A DNA stretch of 64,000 bases from positions 2,852,001 to 2,916,000 of the forward strand of contig OZ253504.1 in NCBI GenBank assembly GCA_965262235.1, written 5' to 3'. A program made the translations under genes and the position numbers. The notes beneath the pieces were generated by a model that had not been told where the DNA came from, made no database searches, and saw only the letters and a list, made by a program, of their open reading frames with translations. Below, piece after piece: positions 35,189-43,817 of the stretch. This DNA comes from CATQGW01 sp965262235. GTDB lineage: Bacteria; Chloroflexota; Dehalococcoidia; Bin125. Positions within the stretch are counted from its first letter, which is position 1, and each line of letters starts with the position of its first letter.

Positions 35189-35680
35189 ATGCCAACAGAA
35201 GATGACCTACGAGATGCGCTGGAGGACTTTTGGCTTGAGAAGGATGTCGTCTGGCTCGCGAAGCGAATCAGCTCGCGCGAAGTCACCACTGACGACGCGT
35301 GGATTGATCACGTCGATATTCCCGTCGGATTCTTCCGCGCGTTAGCTGACGTTTGGCCTTACTCCAACGACTCACGAATCCCCGTCGCGGTCGAATCGCA
35401 CGCACTGCGGGGCGAAGCGACTGCGCAGTACGTCCGCCGCCGCGCGTTCCTCGAGTGGGATGTTCGAGGTGCAGCGAGCAGTGCAGACGGCCCGGTCGGC
35501 CGCCTCATCATCTTCGCGATTCGCAACGACTGTCAACCGCCGTTCCTCTGGTGCTGGATTTGCGAGACGCTGGCGGAGGACGAGTATGCAGAGGCGGTGT
35601 TCAACCTTGGACAGCCGTCAACGGCCTCGGTTTTGCGCGGATTTCCAGTGTTCGCAAGCATCAAGCGCTCGCAGCCCTGA
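35189..35680 (+). CDS. Hypothetical protein, 163 aa
   Basis: I do not recognise this protein. The start is ATG 35189 with GGAG 8 bases upstream; the frame is open further upstream but there it only shadows the HNH gene. It begins MPTEDDLRDALEDFWLEKDV, is acidic in the first half, and has a hydrophobic Trp/Cys-rich patch near the end (FLWCWICETLAEDEY). No signal peptide or clear transmembrane segment is seen. Its G+C looks somewhat lower than that of its neighbours. It is divergent from the HNH nuclease and ends at a strong hairpin terminator. Confidence 0.6.
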   Translation: MPTEDDLRDALEDFWLEKDVVWLAKRISSREVTTDDAWIDHVDIPVGFFRALADVWPYSNDSRIPVAVESHALRGEATAQYVRRRAFLEWDVRGAASSADGPVGRLIIFAIRNDCQPPFLWCWICETLAEDEYAEAVFNLGQPSTASVLRGFPVFASIKRSQP

Positions 35681-35688
35681 TCCAAACA

Positions 35689-35720
35689 AAGAGGGGGCGA
35701 CCAGACGGCCGCCCCCTCTT
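35689..35720. terminator. Bidirectional hairpin terminator between convergent genes
   Basis: A perfect 11-bp inverted repeat, AAGAGGGGGCG and CGCCCCCTCTT, with a 10-base loop. On the minus strand the stem is followed by TTGTTTGG, a T-rich tract, so it fits an intrinsic terminator for the thiolase gene. On the plus strand it closes the 163-aa gene. Confidence 0.75.
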
Positions 35721-35746
35721 GTTGGGCCTTGAAGGCTGTCTAGGGA

Positions 35747-37051
35747 CTAGACGGCTTCGAGGATGGTGCTGATGCCCATGCCGGCGCCGATGCACTGGGT
35801 GGCCAGGCCGTAGCGGGTGCCGCTGCGCTGCAGCTCACGGGCGACGGTGGTGACCAGGCGGGTGCCGGTGGCGCCCAGCGGGTGACCGATGGCCAGCGAG
35901 CCACCGTTGACGTTGACGCGGTCCATCGGGATGCCGAGCTCGCGCACGGAGGGGATGACCTGCGCGGCGAAGGCTTCGTTGAACTCGACGCGGTCGATCT
36001 CCGAGGCGTCGATGCCGGCGTGGGCCAGCGCCTTGCGGGTCGCGGGGATCGGGCCGAGGCCCATCAGCTGCGGCTTGACGCCGCCGACGCCGAAGCCAAC
36101 GATCCGGGCCAGTGGCTCGAGGCCGAGCTCCTCGGCGCGCCGCTCGCTCATCAGCAGGGCGGCGGTGAAGCCGTCGTTGGTCGGGCAGGCGTTGCCCGCG
36201 GTGATGCGGATTTCCTGCTGCTGGTGGGAGGTGGTGCCGCGCACGGTGCGGAGGCCGCTGAGGCCTTCGAAGTTCGTGCCGGGGCGGTAGCCCTCGTCCA
36301 TCTCGACGACCTTCTTGTCGCCGCGCTGGTCGAGCAGCACGTTGCCTTCGTCGTCGAAGACGGGCAGCTCGACCTCGATCGGGACGATCTCGTCCTTGTA
36401 GAAGCCGTCGGCGAAGGCGGCGCCGTACTTGGCGTGGCTTTGGACGGCGAACTCGTCGAGGTCCTCACGGCTGAGCCCGTACATCTCGGCGACGTTCTGC
36501 GCGGTCTGCAGCATCGAGCAGACGGGCGAGGAGTCGAGGATGGCGTCGGGGATCGGGACCGAGAAGTTGAGGTCGTGGTCGTGCGCGTGGTTGCGCTGGC
36601 TTTCGCTCTGCTCGTGGCGGGACGAGTTGAACTCGGTGATGCGGGTCTGTGCCGCACCGCCGCCGCCGCCCAGCTGACGACCCATGCGCTCGACGCCGAG
36701 GGCCACGCCGACGTCGATCGCGCCGACCATGATCTCCTGGGTCACGCGGTGCAGGGTCTCCATCGAGGAGCCGCACTGGCGGTTGGAGTCGAAGGTGCAG
36801 ACGGACTCGGGCAGGCCGGCCAGTCGCACGATGTGGTTGGCGCCGATCCCGGCCAGCTCAGCCACGCCGCCGACGCAGCCCATGCCGACGTCTTCGATGT
36901 CCTCAGGCGCGACCTGCGGGTAGCGGCTGAGCAGCTCCTGGAGCACCTGCACGCCAATGGTGTCGAGGCGGGTGGCGGTAAAGGCGCCGCGCCCGCCGCG
37001 AGCGAAGGCGGAGCGCACTCCGTCGACGATCACTACGTTCTGAAGTTCCAT
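35747..37051 (-). CDS. Thiolase (acetyl-CoA acetyltransferase / 3-ketoacyl-CoA thiolase)
   Basis: A 434-residue thiolase. The start is ATG 37051 (MELQNVVIVDGVRSAF) with GAGAGGA upstream; the longer frame to 37168 has no family sequence. The acylated Cys is in FDSNRQCGSSMETL. The C-terminal catalytic His and Cys are in GGSLAIGHPLGATGTR and ATQCIGAGMGI. It condenses or cleaves 3-ketoacyl-CoA in fatty acid or related CoA-ester degradation. No partner beta-oxidation gene is adjacent. A His/Asn-rich stretch (RNHAHDHDLNF) in the middle is unusual. The direction of the reaction cannot be told from the sequence. Confidence 0.92.
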   Translation of the reverse strand: MELQNVVIVDGVRSAFARGGRGAFTATRLDTIGVQVLQELLSRYPQVAPEDIEDVGMGCVGGVAELAGIGANHIVRLAGLPESVCTFDSNRQCGSSMETLHRVTQEIMVGAIDVGVALGVERMGRQLGGGGGAAQTRITEFNSSRHEQSESQRNHAHDHDLNFSVPIPDAILDSSPVCSMLQTAQNVAEMYGLSREDLDEFAVQSHAKYGAAFADGFYKDEIVPIEVELPVFDDEGNVLLDQRGDKKVVEMDEGYRPGTNFEGLSGLRTVRGTTSHQQQEIRITAGNACPTNDGFTAALLMSERRAEELGLEPLARIVGFGVGGVKPQLMGLGPIPATRKALAHAGIDASEIDRVEFNEAFAAQVIPSVRELGIPMDRVNVNGGSLAIGHPLGATGTRLVTTVARELQRSGTRYGLATQCIGAGMGISTILEAV

Positions 37052-37137
37052 CGGTTGAATTCCTCTCGAAGGCGCACACGCGCCAAGCTTCAGTGGTTCC
37101 GTGGAGTCTAGCGAATGGTGCGGGAAAGCAGGATTAC

Positions 37138-37692
37138 CTAGGAGCCAAAGATGGACTTGACCGGGCAAACGAAGCCGGGCAACACGTCGTACCCGCCCAG
37201 TTGGCCGTCTTCGTCAATGGACTCATGCGGAGGCTCGGCGCGATGGACTTCCACGCTGCGACTGTCGGGTTGCACGACCCAGACGAGGCGTACGCCGAAG
37301 CTGATCCACATTCGCGCTTTGTTGTAGACGTTCTCAGGATCGTCGGTTGGCGACACGATCTCCACAACGAGATCGGGCACAACGTCCGAATAGCCGCTCA
37401 CGCGCTCCGACCCGATTCGTTGCGCTGAGAAGAAGGCCACATCAGGTTCACGGACCGTGTCCGGATCACGCGCAAGGCGCACGCCCGAGTCCGAAGTTGT
37501 CACGACGCCCGAGTTCAGTGGCTTGATATGACTCAGCAGCTCGTACGCGGTGTTCGCCGCGATTTCGCCATGTTCTCGGCCGGTGGACCTGGTTTTGCAA
37601 AGCACTCCCTGGATCAGCTCACCACGAACGCCTTCGCTGTGCAGGCGCAGGAGGTCGTCCGCAGTCAAGAGACCTGCCTCAGTCGTGGTCAT
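37138..37692 (-). CDS. Uma2 family (DUF820) putative endonuclease
   Basis: A 184-residue protein of the Uma2/DUF820 family, which has a PD-(D/E)XK nuclease fold. Features are LTADDLLRLHSEGVRGELIQG near the N-terminus, VREPDVAFFS (the metal-binding Asp region) and PDLVVEIVSPTDDPENVYNKA with the Glu and Lys of the fold. The biological role of the family is unknown; copies are numerous in some cyanobacteria and Chloroflexota. It lies 86 bp upstream of the thiolase on the same strand but is functionally unconnected as far as can be seen. Confidence 0.85.
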   Translation of the reverse strand: MTTTEAGLLTADDLLRLHSEGVRGELIQGVLCKTRSTGREHGEIAANTAYELLSHIKPLNSGVVTTSDSGVRLARDPDTVREPDVAFFSAQRIGSERVSGYSDVVPDLVVEIVSPTDDPENVYNKARMWISFGVRLVWVVQPDSRSVEVHRAEPPHESIDEDGQLGGYDVLPGFVCPVKSIFGS

Positions 37693-37823
37693 CGGATGGT
37701 CCTCCCGGGTCTCAGGTTAGCGTTCAGGCAGGGTGTGGGACCTGGGCTGATCAACGGTTCGGCGGGCGGAGGTGGGGCGTTCCGGATCACCGACTCGATC
37801 CGGACTCAGGCGCCAGAAATGCG

Positions 37824-37854
37824 CCGCGCCGGACCCCTGCGGAGTCCGGCGCGG
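37824..37854 (-). terminator. Hairpin terminator downstream of the amidohydrolase gene
   Basis: A perfect 11-bp inverted repeat (arm CCGCGCCGGAC, 9-base loop) lies 29 bases beyond the minus-strand stop at 37883. On the minus strand the stem is followed by GCATTTC, so only a short T-tract is present. Confidence 0.6.
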
Positions 37855-37882
37855 TGTGGTGGTGTCCGTTGACCTCGAGGAA

Positions 37883-39064
37883 CTACACCTCGAAGTTGTA
37901 GACCTTGGCGGCGTTGCGCTGGAGGACGTTGAGCAGGTCTTCCTCGGGGAGGACGCTGAGGACTTGCTCGACGTGCTCCTTCGGGTTGCGGGCGACGCTG
38001 TTCGGGCCCGGCGACATTGACGTGGGGTGCGGGAAGTCGGTCTCGAAGAGGAAGTTCTCGGAGCCGAACGCCTCGATCGCCTTCAGCACGGAAGCTTCCT
38101 CGAACCAGAAGCAGCCGTAGCACTGGCGGCGGAAGTACTCGGACGGGAGCAGGTCCATCTCGGGGTGCTCTTCGCGGCAGCCGGAGTTGAGCCACTGCCA
38201 GTCCATCGCCTCGAGCAGGTAGGGAATCCAGCCGACGCCGGACTCGACCGAGACGATCTTGAGCTCGGGGAAGCGGTGGCACATGCCCGAGAGAATCACG
38301 TCGAGGATCGCGTTGGAGTTGTCGAGGAAGAGCTTGACGGTGCTCTTCGCGTAGGCCGCCTGGCGGCCGTTGTCGACGGTCACGTTGCGCAGCTCGGTGA
38401 GGTCGCCGGAGCCGATGTGGAAGTTGATCGACAGGCCCATGTCCTGCGCCTGGTTCCACAGCGGGTCCCAGTGCTGCTCGGTGATGCGCGGAAAGCCGAA
38501 GGTGTGCGGCTGGTTAGTCATCAGCACGCCCTTGTGCCCGCGGTCGTGGGCGCGGGCCATCTCCTCAACGCAGGCCTGCACGTCCCAGAAGGGCATCGCC
38601 ATGATCGGGATGAAGCGGTCCTTGTCGACGCTGGTCCAGTCGATCAGGAAGTCGTTGTAGGCGCGGACGCAATCGAGCCGCAGCTCGTCGTCGGTCATGG
38701 TCAGGAAGTTGCCCGAGCCGAAGCCGCCGACGTTCGGGTAGACGACCTGTGCATACATGCCGTATTCGTCCATGCGCTCGAGCCGCTCGCGGATCTCCCA
38801 CGAGCCGTGGTCGGCCTCCTGCAGGGTCGGCGGGTGGTTGGGCGGGGGCGACTTCCAGCCGGCCATCGCGGCGCCGGCGGTGGGCATGAACTTCTTGCCG
38901 CCCATCATCCAGCGGTCTTCGTTGATCTCGTCGTCAAAGACAACGTGGGGCACCAGGTCGCCCCACTTCTTGGTCGAGATCCGATCGGTCCACAGCGTTT
39001 CCGGTTCGGAGACGTGGGTGTCGGAGTCGATCACCTTGATTCGATCGCAGATCATCTCAGCCAT
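37883..39064 (-). CDS. Amidohydrolase family 2 protein (ACMSD-like), copy 1
   Basis: A 393-residue TIM-barrel metal hydrolase or decarboxylase. The start is ATG 39064 (MAEMICDRIKVIDSDTHVSE) with GAAGG upstream; the extended frame to 39241 is antisense to the lipase-like gene. Metal-site features are IDSDTHVSEP at the N-terminus, a mid-protein His (NFHIGSGD) and the terminal Asp in FETDFPHPTS. This family includes decarboxylases of aromatic acids and hydrolases. It is distantly related to the protein at 52455-53606. The substrate is unknown. Confidence 0.87.
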   Translation of the reverse strand: MAEMICDRIKVIDSDTHVSEPETLWTDRISTKKWGDLVPHVVFDDEINEDRWMMGGKKFMPTAGAAMAGWKSPPPNHPPTLQEADHGSWEIRERLERMDEYGMYAQVVYPNVGGFGSGNFLTMTDDELRLDCVRAYNDFLIDWTSVDKDRFIPIMAMPFWDVQACVEEMARAHDRGHKGVLMTNQPHTFGFPRITEQHWDPLWNQAQDMGLSINFHIGSGDLTELRNVTVDNGRQAAYAKSTVKLFLDNSNAILDVILSGMCHRFPELKIVSVESGVGWIPYLLEAMDWQWLNSGCREEHPEMDLLPSEYFRRQCYGCFWFEEASVLKAIEAFGSENFLFETDFPHPTSMSPGPNSVARNPKEHVEQVLSVLPEEDLLNVLQRNAAKVYNFEV

Positions 39065-39144
39065 TACAGACCGCCTTCCAGCAGATGCGTCGGGAATCGG
39101 GCACAGGCTACCACCCCGGTACGGGGCCGACCTACATTGGGACC

Positions 39145-40365
39145 GTGCGATCAAGCGCTTGGCGCACCCGTGGTCTGCTGCTGCTGACGGCGACCTTGCT
39201 CGCCGCCGTCCTGGGACTGACCACGAGCGCCGCACAGACACCCTGCCCGCTCACCGATCTGGGCGCGCTGGACGAGTTTCCGAGCGTGGACGGGCGGTTG
39301 GAACGCGCTGATTGCGCAGATCCGTTCGACATCCGCGACTACGCGGATCGCTACGAGTTCCGCCTCACGCGCGAGGCACGCGTCACGATCGATCTGACCT
39401 CGCGCGACTTCAACGCGTACCTGCGGCTGCTGGACGCCGGCGGCAATCAGATTGAGCGAGACAACAACGGCGGCGAGGGTCGGCACTCGCGCATCACCCG
39501 AACTCTGCCGGCGGGCCGCTATCAGTTGGTGGCCACGGAGGCGAGCCGCGGTACGGCGAGCGGCGCCTACGCGCTGCGACTGGGGATCGGCGTCTGCGGC
39601 GCCGCGGCGATCCCGGAACCGCCGCCCGGGGCGGTCAGCCCCGGCCTGGTGCTGCTGACGCACGGATGGAGAGTCGAAAATCCAACGCGGCAAGCGTGGC
39701 TGGATCGGGTCGCCGCTCCGATGCGGGTGCATCCGGGCTGGCAGGTGGGCTGGCAGGTGGTGGCGTATCACTGGGAGCGTGACGCGGCGAGCGGCCCCGC
39801 CAATCCGTTCACGGCGCGGCGCCGGGGGCTGGAGCACGGCCGCTGCCTGGCGCGCGCGATTCAGGCTCATGGATACGATCGCTTGCACCTGATCGGGCAC
39901 AGCGCCGGCGCGATCCTGATCGACGAGCTCGGCGAAGAGCTGCAGCGGCGCGGCGCGGCCGAGCGGTTGACCATCCAGGCGACATTCCTGGACGCCTACA
40001 CGGGCTGGCCCTGGCGCGGCGATCTGGGCGGCGATTGGGCGGACTACGCGGAACACTACGTGAACAGAGATGATTGGCCCGGGACCGGAAGCGACAGCGA
40101 AGCGCATGTGTACACGATCGACCTGACTGCACTTGGCAACAAGTATCACCCTGGTCTGATCGAGGGTCACGACTGGCCGCGCATCTACTACATCTGCACG
40201 GTCTTGCCGACGCGTGCACGGGTGTGTCCCGACCAGGGCGTCGCGGACTGGCTGACTGCGGCGGGCGTATTCCCCGGCTGGCCGCGCTCGATTGCGCTGG
40301 GCAACGACCTGCAGATGTTGCGGCATGACGGGCCGATCGGCGCGACTGAGGAGCTTGCGCCGTGA
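39145..40365 (+). CDS. Secreted lipase-like alpha/beta hydrolase with N-terminal PPC-like domain
   Basis: A 406-residue exported protein. The GTG at 39145 gives a short basic N-region and a signal peptide (GLLLLTATLLAAVLGLTTSA). The ATG at 39085 is also in frame. About residues 50-140 form a beta-rich domain like the bacterial pre-peptidase C-terminal (PPC) domain: YADRYEFRLTREARVTIDL and LPAGRYQLVATE. Then comes an alpha/beta hydrolase with the oxyanion region LVLLTHGWRVENP and the nucleophile Ser in LIGHSAGAILID. The catalytic Asp and His probably lie in TFLDAYTGWPW and LIEGHDW. It likely cleaves an ester outside the cell. Confidence 0.72.
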   Translation: MRSSAWRTRGLLLLTATLLAAVLGLTTSAAQTPCPLTDLGALDEFPSVDGRLERADCADPFDIRDYADRYEFRLTREARVTIDLTSRDFNAYLRLLDAGGNQIERDNNGGEGRHSRITRTLPAGRYQLVATEASRGTASGAYALRLGIGVCGAAAIPEPPPGAVSPGLVLLTHGWRVENPTRQAWLDRVAAPMRVHPGWQVGWQVVAYHWERDAASGPANPFTARRRGLEHGRCLARAIQAHGYDRLHLIGHSAGAILIDELGEELQRRGAAERLTIQATFLDAYTGWPWRGDLGGDWADYAEHYVNRDDWPGTGSDSEAHVYTIDLTALGNKYHPGLIEGHDWPRIYYICTVLPTRARVCPDQGVADWLTAAGVFPGWPRSIALGNDLQMLRHDGPIGATEELAP

Positions 40366-40455
40366 GCCCGCGATTGCATTCCGCGTTTGACCAAACGTCG
40401 CTTTGCGCCATACGATGCGAATAGTTCACGATTCCGAAGCATTCCCGGACGAGCG

Positions 40456-42543
40456 ATGAGCGAACGCGCGACCAGCGACCAGCGGTCGGCCCCACCGGTG
40501 CGGGCGGGGATCGACGAAGATCGTCCGCTGGGCATGGATCTGCCGAACAAGACGAAGGCGTTCGTCATCGGCGGCTCGATGCTGGCGATGTTCCTGTCGG
40601 CGCTCGAGCACAGCGTGGTCAACCCGGCGCTGCCGCGGATCGTTTCCGACCTGGGCGGCCTCGAGCTGTATCCGTGGCTGATTCAGGCGTTCACGATGGC
40701 GCAGGTCGTGACGATTCCGGTCGCTGCCACGCTGAGCGACTCGTTCGGGCGCAAGCCGCTGCTGCTGGTCGGCCTGGCGATCTTTCTCGCCGGTACGGCG
40801 GCCTGCGGCGCCGCGCCCGGGATTTACGAGCTGATCGCCTTCCGCGCCGTCCAGGGCGCGGGCGCCGGGATTCTGATGATGTCGACCTTCTCGGTGGTCG
40901 GCGACCTGTATCCGCCGTCGGAGCGCGGGAAGTACATCGGGCTGTTCGGCGGGGTGTTCGCGTTGTCGGGGTTGATCGGTGCGCCGCTCGGCGGGGTGAT
41001 CACCGAGGCGTTCTCGTGGCGCTGGGTCTTCTGGTCGATGCTCTTCGTGGGTCCGTTCGCGGTGGTGCTGATCGCCTGGAAGATGCCCTGGCTGCGTCCG
41101 CCGCCCCACGCACTGCGGTTCGACTGGCTGGGCATGTTGGTGCTGATGCCAATGCTGCTGCCGCTGATGCTGGCGATGAGCCTGGGTGGTCAGGCGGGCT
41201 GGACGAGCTCGCTGGTGCTGGGCTTGCTGGCGCTGTCGGCGGTCTCGTTCTTGCTGTTCCTCGCTGTCGAGCGCCGCGCGGCGGTGCCGATCGTGCCGCT
41301 GCACCTGTTTAAGGTGAACACGATCGCGATGGTCACGATCACGATGTTCCTGACGGGCGTGGGGATGATGGGCGTCATGGTCTATCTGCAGGTGTTCCTG
41401 CAGGTCGGCCTGGGCGCCGGCGCGGCGACGGCGGGACTCGTGATGGGTCCGATGATCATCGTCTCGGTGGGGGTCATGGTGATCAGCGGTCAGCTCATGG
41501 CGCGCACCGGTCGCTACAAGATGCTTGCGATCATCGGGGTGCTGCTGATGCTGGGCGGGATGGCGCTGCTGTCGACGATGACGCGCGAGACATCGATTTT
41601 GGGCGTGCTGGGGCGTCTGTCGGTGTTCGGCATCGGCATGGGGCTGATGATGCCGGTGCTGTCGCTGGCGGCGCAGAACGCGGCTCCGCAGAAGTATCTG
41701 GGCCGCGTCTCGGGCTTCACGCAGTTCTTCCAGCTGATCGGCGGGGCGATCGGGATCGGCGTGGTCGGGGCGCTGTTCAATGCGCGGCTGACCTCGGGCT
41801 TGCAGTCGGCGTTGTCGCCCGAGCTCGTCGACGTGGTCAAGCCGGAGAAGTTGGTCGATCCCGACTTCCGCGCGGAGCTGATCGCGACGCTCGGCGAAGA
41901 TGTCTGGGCCGTCGCGGAGCCGGCCGTGCAGACGGTCGTGGCGAACGCGATCACGGACAACTTCCTGCTCGCGATGGGCATTCTGGTGTTCGCCGTGGCG
42001 GCGATGCTGCTGATGCGCGAAGTGCCGCTGCGGACGGGCAAAGAAGACGGCCCGCCGCAGGGCGGCCAGGCTGGCCCGTCGGGCGCGCCGGTGTTGGCGG
42101 CTGTGGCGGCTGAGCCGCCCTCGAACGGCGCGACGGCCGTCGTCTCGGCTGAGCCGGTGACGAACGGCGCCACGGCGTTGTTGCCGATCGTCGAGGACGA
42201 ACTGCTGGAGCCGATGCTCGATCCGCCATCGATTCCACCACTGCTCGCGGTCGATGCGCCGCTCGCAGCGCCTCCAGCAGAGCCGGCCAACGGGCCGCCT
42301 ACAGGAGCGGGACCGAACGGCCAAGGGGCGCCGGGCGCCGAATGGTCGCCGGCGGCGCGTGGAGTCGCAGCCGCCGCCTTCGTCGGCGCGAGCGTGGGGC
42401 TGGCTGTCTCGATTGCCTACACGGGCAATGGACGCTGGATGGCGGCGCGTCGTTGGGCCGAGGAGCTGCTTACGCCTTCGCCTCAGCCGCCGGAGCGTCC
42501 GCGCCGAAACGGTCGCGAACCGCGGCGAAAGCCTCGTCGCTAG
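40456..42543 (+). CDS. MFS transporter, DHA2 (EmrB/QacA) type, with long Pro/Ala tail
   Basis: A 695-residue drug:proton antiporter-like exporter with about 14 transmembrane helices. Motif A is present as TLSDSFGRKPLLLVG, and motif C-like GAPLGGVITEAFSWRWVF follows. The ATG at 40456 is preferred; 40387 is also in frame. After the last transporter helix (about residue 530) there is an unusual ~160-residue tail rich in Pro, Ala, Gly and Glu. That tail contains one more hydrophobic segment (AAFVGASVGLAVSIAY) and an Arg-rich end. The last 74 bases overlap the 3' end of the convergent aminotransferase gene. Confidence 0.9.
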   Translation: MSERATSDQRSAPPVRAGIDEDRPLGMDLPNKTKAFVIGGSMLAMFLSALEHSVVNPALPRIVSDLGGLELYPWLIQAFTMAQVVTIPVAATLSDSFGRKPLLLVGLAIFLAGTAACGAAPGIYELIAFRAVQGAGAGILMMSTFSVVGDLYPPSERGKYIGLFGGVFALSGLIGAPLGGVITEAFSWRWVFWSMLFVGPFAVVLIAWKMPWLRPPPHALRFDWLGMLVLMPMLLPLMLAMSLGGQAGWTSSLVLGLLALSAVSFLLFLAVERRAAVPIVPLHLFKVNTIAMVTITMFLTGVGMMGVMVYLQVFLQVGLGAGAATAGLVMGPMIIVSVGVMVISGQLMARTGRYKMLAIIGVLLMLGGMALLSTMTRETSILGVLGRLSVFGIGMGLMMPVLSLAAQNAAPQKYLGRVSGFTQFFQLIGGAIGIGVVGALFNARLTSGLQSALSPELVDVVKPEKLVDPDFRAELIATLGEDVWAVAEPAVQTVVANAITDNFLLAMGILVFAVAAMLLMREVPLRTGKEDGPPQGGQAGPSGAPVLAAVAAEPPSNGATAVVSAEPVTNGATALLPIVEDELLEPMLDPPSIPPLLAVDAPLAAPPAEPANGPPTGAGPNGQGAPGAEWSPAARGVAAAAFVGASVGLAVSIAYTGNGRWMAARRWAEELLTPSPQPPERPRRNGREPRRKPRR

Positions 42544-43756
42544 CGGCGACCGTGTGCTCGATGTCCTCACTGGTCAGCGCGGTGCTGAGGAAGGCGTTGT
42601 GGAACGGGTGCAGGTAGACGCCGCGCTCGGCGAGTTCGGCGCTGAACATGCGCGCGCGCGGGCTGTCGAGCTTCTCGGGTGAATCGCCGTCGAAGATCAG
42701 CAGCGGAATCTCGACCGGGCCGGTCTGGCGGATGCCCAGTTCGTGGGCCCCGGCGCGATCGGCGAGGCCGGCGCGCAGCTGCTCGCCAACCGTGTGCATG
42801 TGGGCGATGCCGCCGGTTTCCTGCAGCGTGGTGATCGTCGCGGTCGCCGCGGCCATCGGGGCTGAGGAGAACCAGTACGAGCCGGTCGCGAACGCCTTGG
42901 CGACCGTTTCGGCCAGGCTCTCGCGACCGAGCAGCGCGGAGATCGGGTAGCCGTTGCCGATCGCCTTGCAGTAGATGCTGAGGTCGGGGTCGACGCCGAG
43001 CGGCGCCCAGCTGCCGCGCAGATCGAGCCGGAAGCCGCCGCGCACGTCGTCGAGAATCATCACCGCGCCGTGCGCGTCGCAGAGGTCGCGGACGCCCTGC
43101 GCGAACTCCTGAGTCGGCAGCTCCTGGTCGACGAACACGTCGTGCCGGAAGGCGGAGACCATCAGCCCCGCGAAGTCGCCGTCGGCGGCGTCGATCGCTG
43201 CGCTGACGGAGGCGAGATCGTTGAATTCGTACTCGATCGTGCCGGGCGCCGGGGCGCCGCGTGCGAGGCCCATCCAGGACGGCGCTGCGCCGTGGTAGGC
43301 GCCGCTGGCGCGGAGGATCGTGCCGCGCCCGGTCGCCGCGCGGGCCAGCGTCGCGGCGTAGACCGTTGCGTCGGTGCCGTTCTTGGCGAACCAGGCCCAG
43401 TCGGCCCAGGGGGTGATGTCGACGAGCAGCTCGGCCAGCTCGACCATCTCCGCGCTGGGACCGTTGAGGCAGTCGCCGGCCTCGAGTTGGGCGGCGGCGG
43501 CGCGGTCGACCGTGGGGTGCGCGTGGCCGAGCAGGATCGGTCCGTAGGAGCAGAGATAGTCGATGTACTCGTTGCCATCGACGTCCCAGATGTGCGCGCC
43601 CTCGCCGCGGCTGAAGAACTGCGGGAAGTTCGAGGGCAGGAAGGCGGCGCTCTGATGGCCGTACATCCCGTTGGGAATCACGGCCGCGGCGCGTTCCCGC
43701 AGCTCGGCGTCGTTGGTCATCGTACGAGGGCGCGGGCTGGGGCTTGTGCTCGTCAT
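42470..43756 (-). CDS. Class III aminotransferase, glutamate-1-semialdehyde aminomutase-like
   Basis: A 428-residue PLP enzyme. Features are GHQSAAFLPSNFPQFFSRGE, WDVDGNEYIDYLCSYGPILLGHAHP, FAKNGTDATVYAATLARA, MILDDVRGGFRLD and the PLP lysine in YCKAIGNGYPISALLG. The fold resembles HemL, but the sequence is that of the many catabolic paralogues, so I do not call it hemL. GAGAGGA is 5 bases before the ATG at 43756. It is divergent from the flavoprotein gene at 43818 (61 bp) and overlaps the MFS gene tail at its 3' end. Confidence 0.85.
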   Translation of the reverse strand: MTSTSPSPRPRTMTNDAELRERAAAVIPNGMYGHQSAAFLPSNFPQFFSRGEGAHIWDVDGNEYIDYLCSYGPILLGHAHPTVDRAAAAQLEAGDCLNGPSAEMVELAELLVDITPWADWAWFAKNGTDATVYAATLARAATGRGTILRASGAYHGAAPSWMGLARGAPAPGTIEYEFNDLASVSAAIDAADGDFAGLMVSAFRHDVFVDQELPTQEFAQGVRDLCDAHGAVMILDDVRGGFRLDLRGSWAPLGVDPDLSIYCKAIGNGYPISALLGRESLAETVAKAFATGSYWFSSAPMAAATATITTLQETGGIAHMHTVGEQLRAGLADRAGAHELGIRQTGPVEIPLLIFDGDSPEKLDSPRARMFSAELAERGVYLHPFHNAFLSTALTSEDIEHTVAASDEAFAAVRDRFGADAPAAEAKA

Positions 43757-43817
43757 GAGATCCTCTCGATCGTTCGTCGGGTCAGTCTAGGAGGGGTCGC
43801 ACCGCTACCTTTCCCCC

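Noticed and set aside
40426..42570. A 714-codon minus-strand frame opposite the MFS gene
   Set aside because: The product is His/Gln/Arg-rich with no family features; the plus-strand MFS protein has its motifs and helices.
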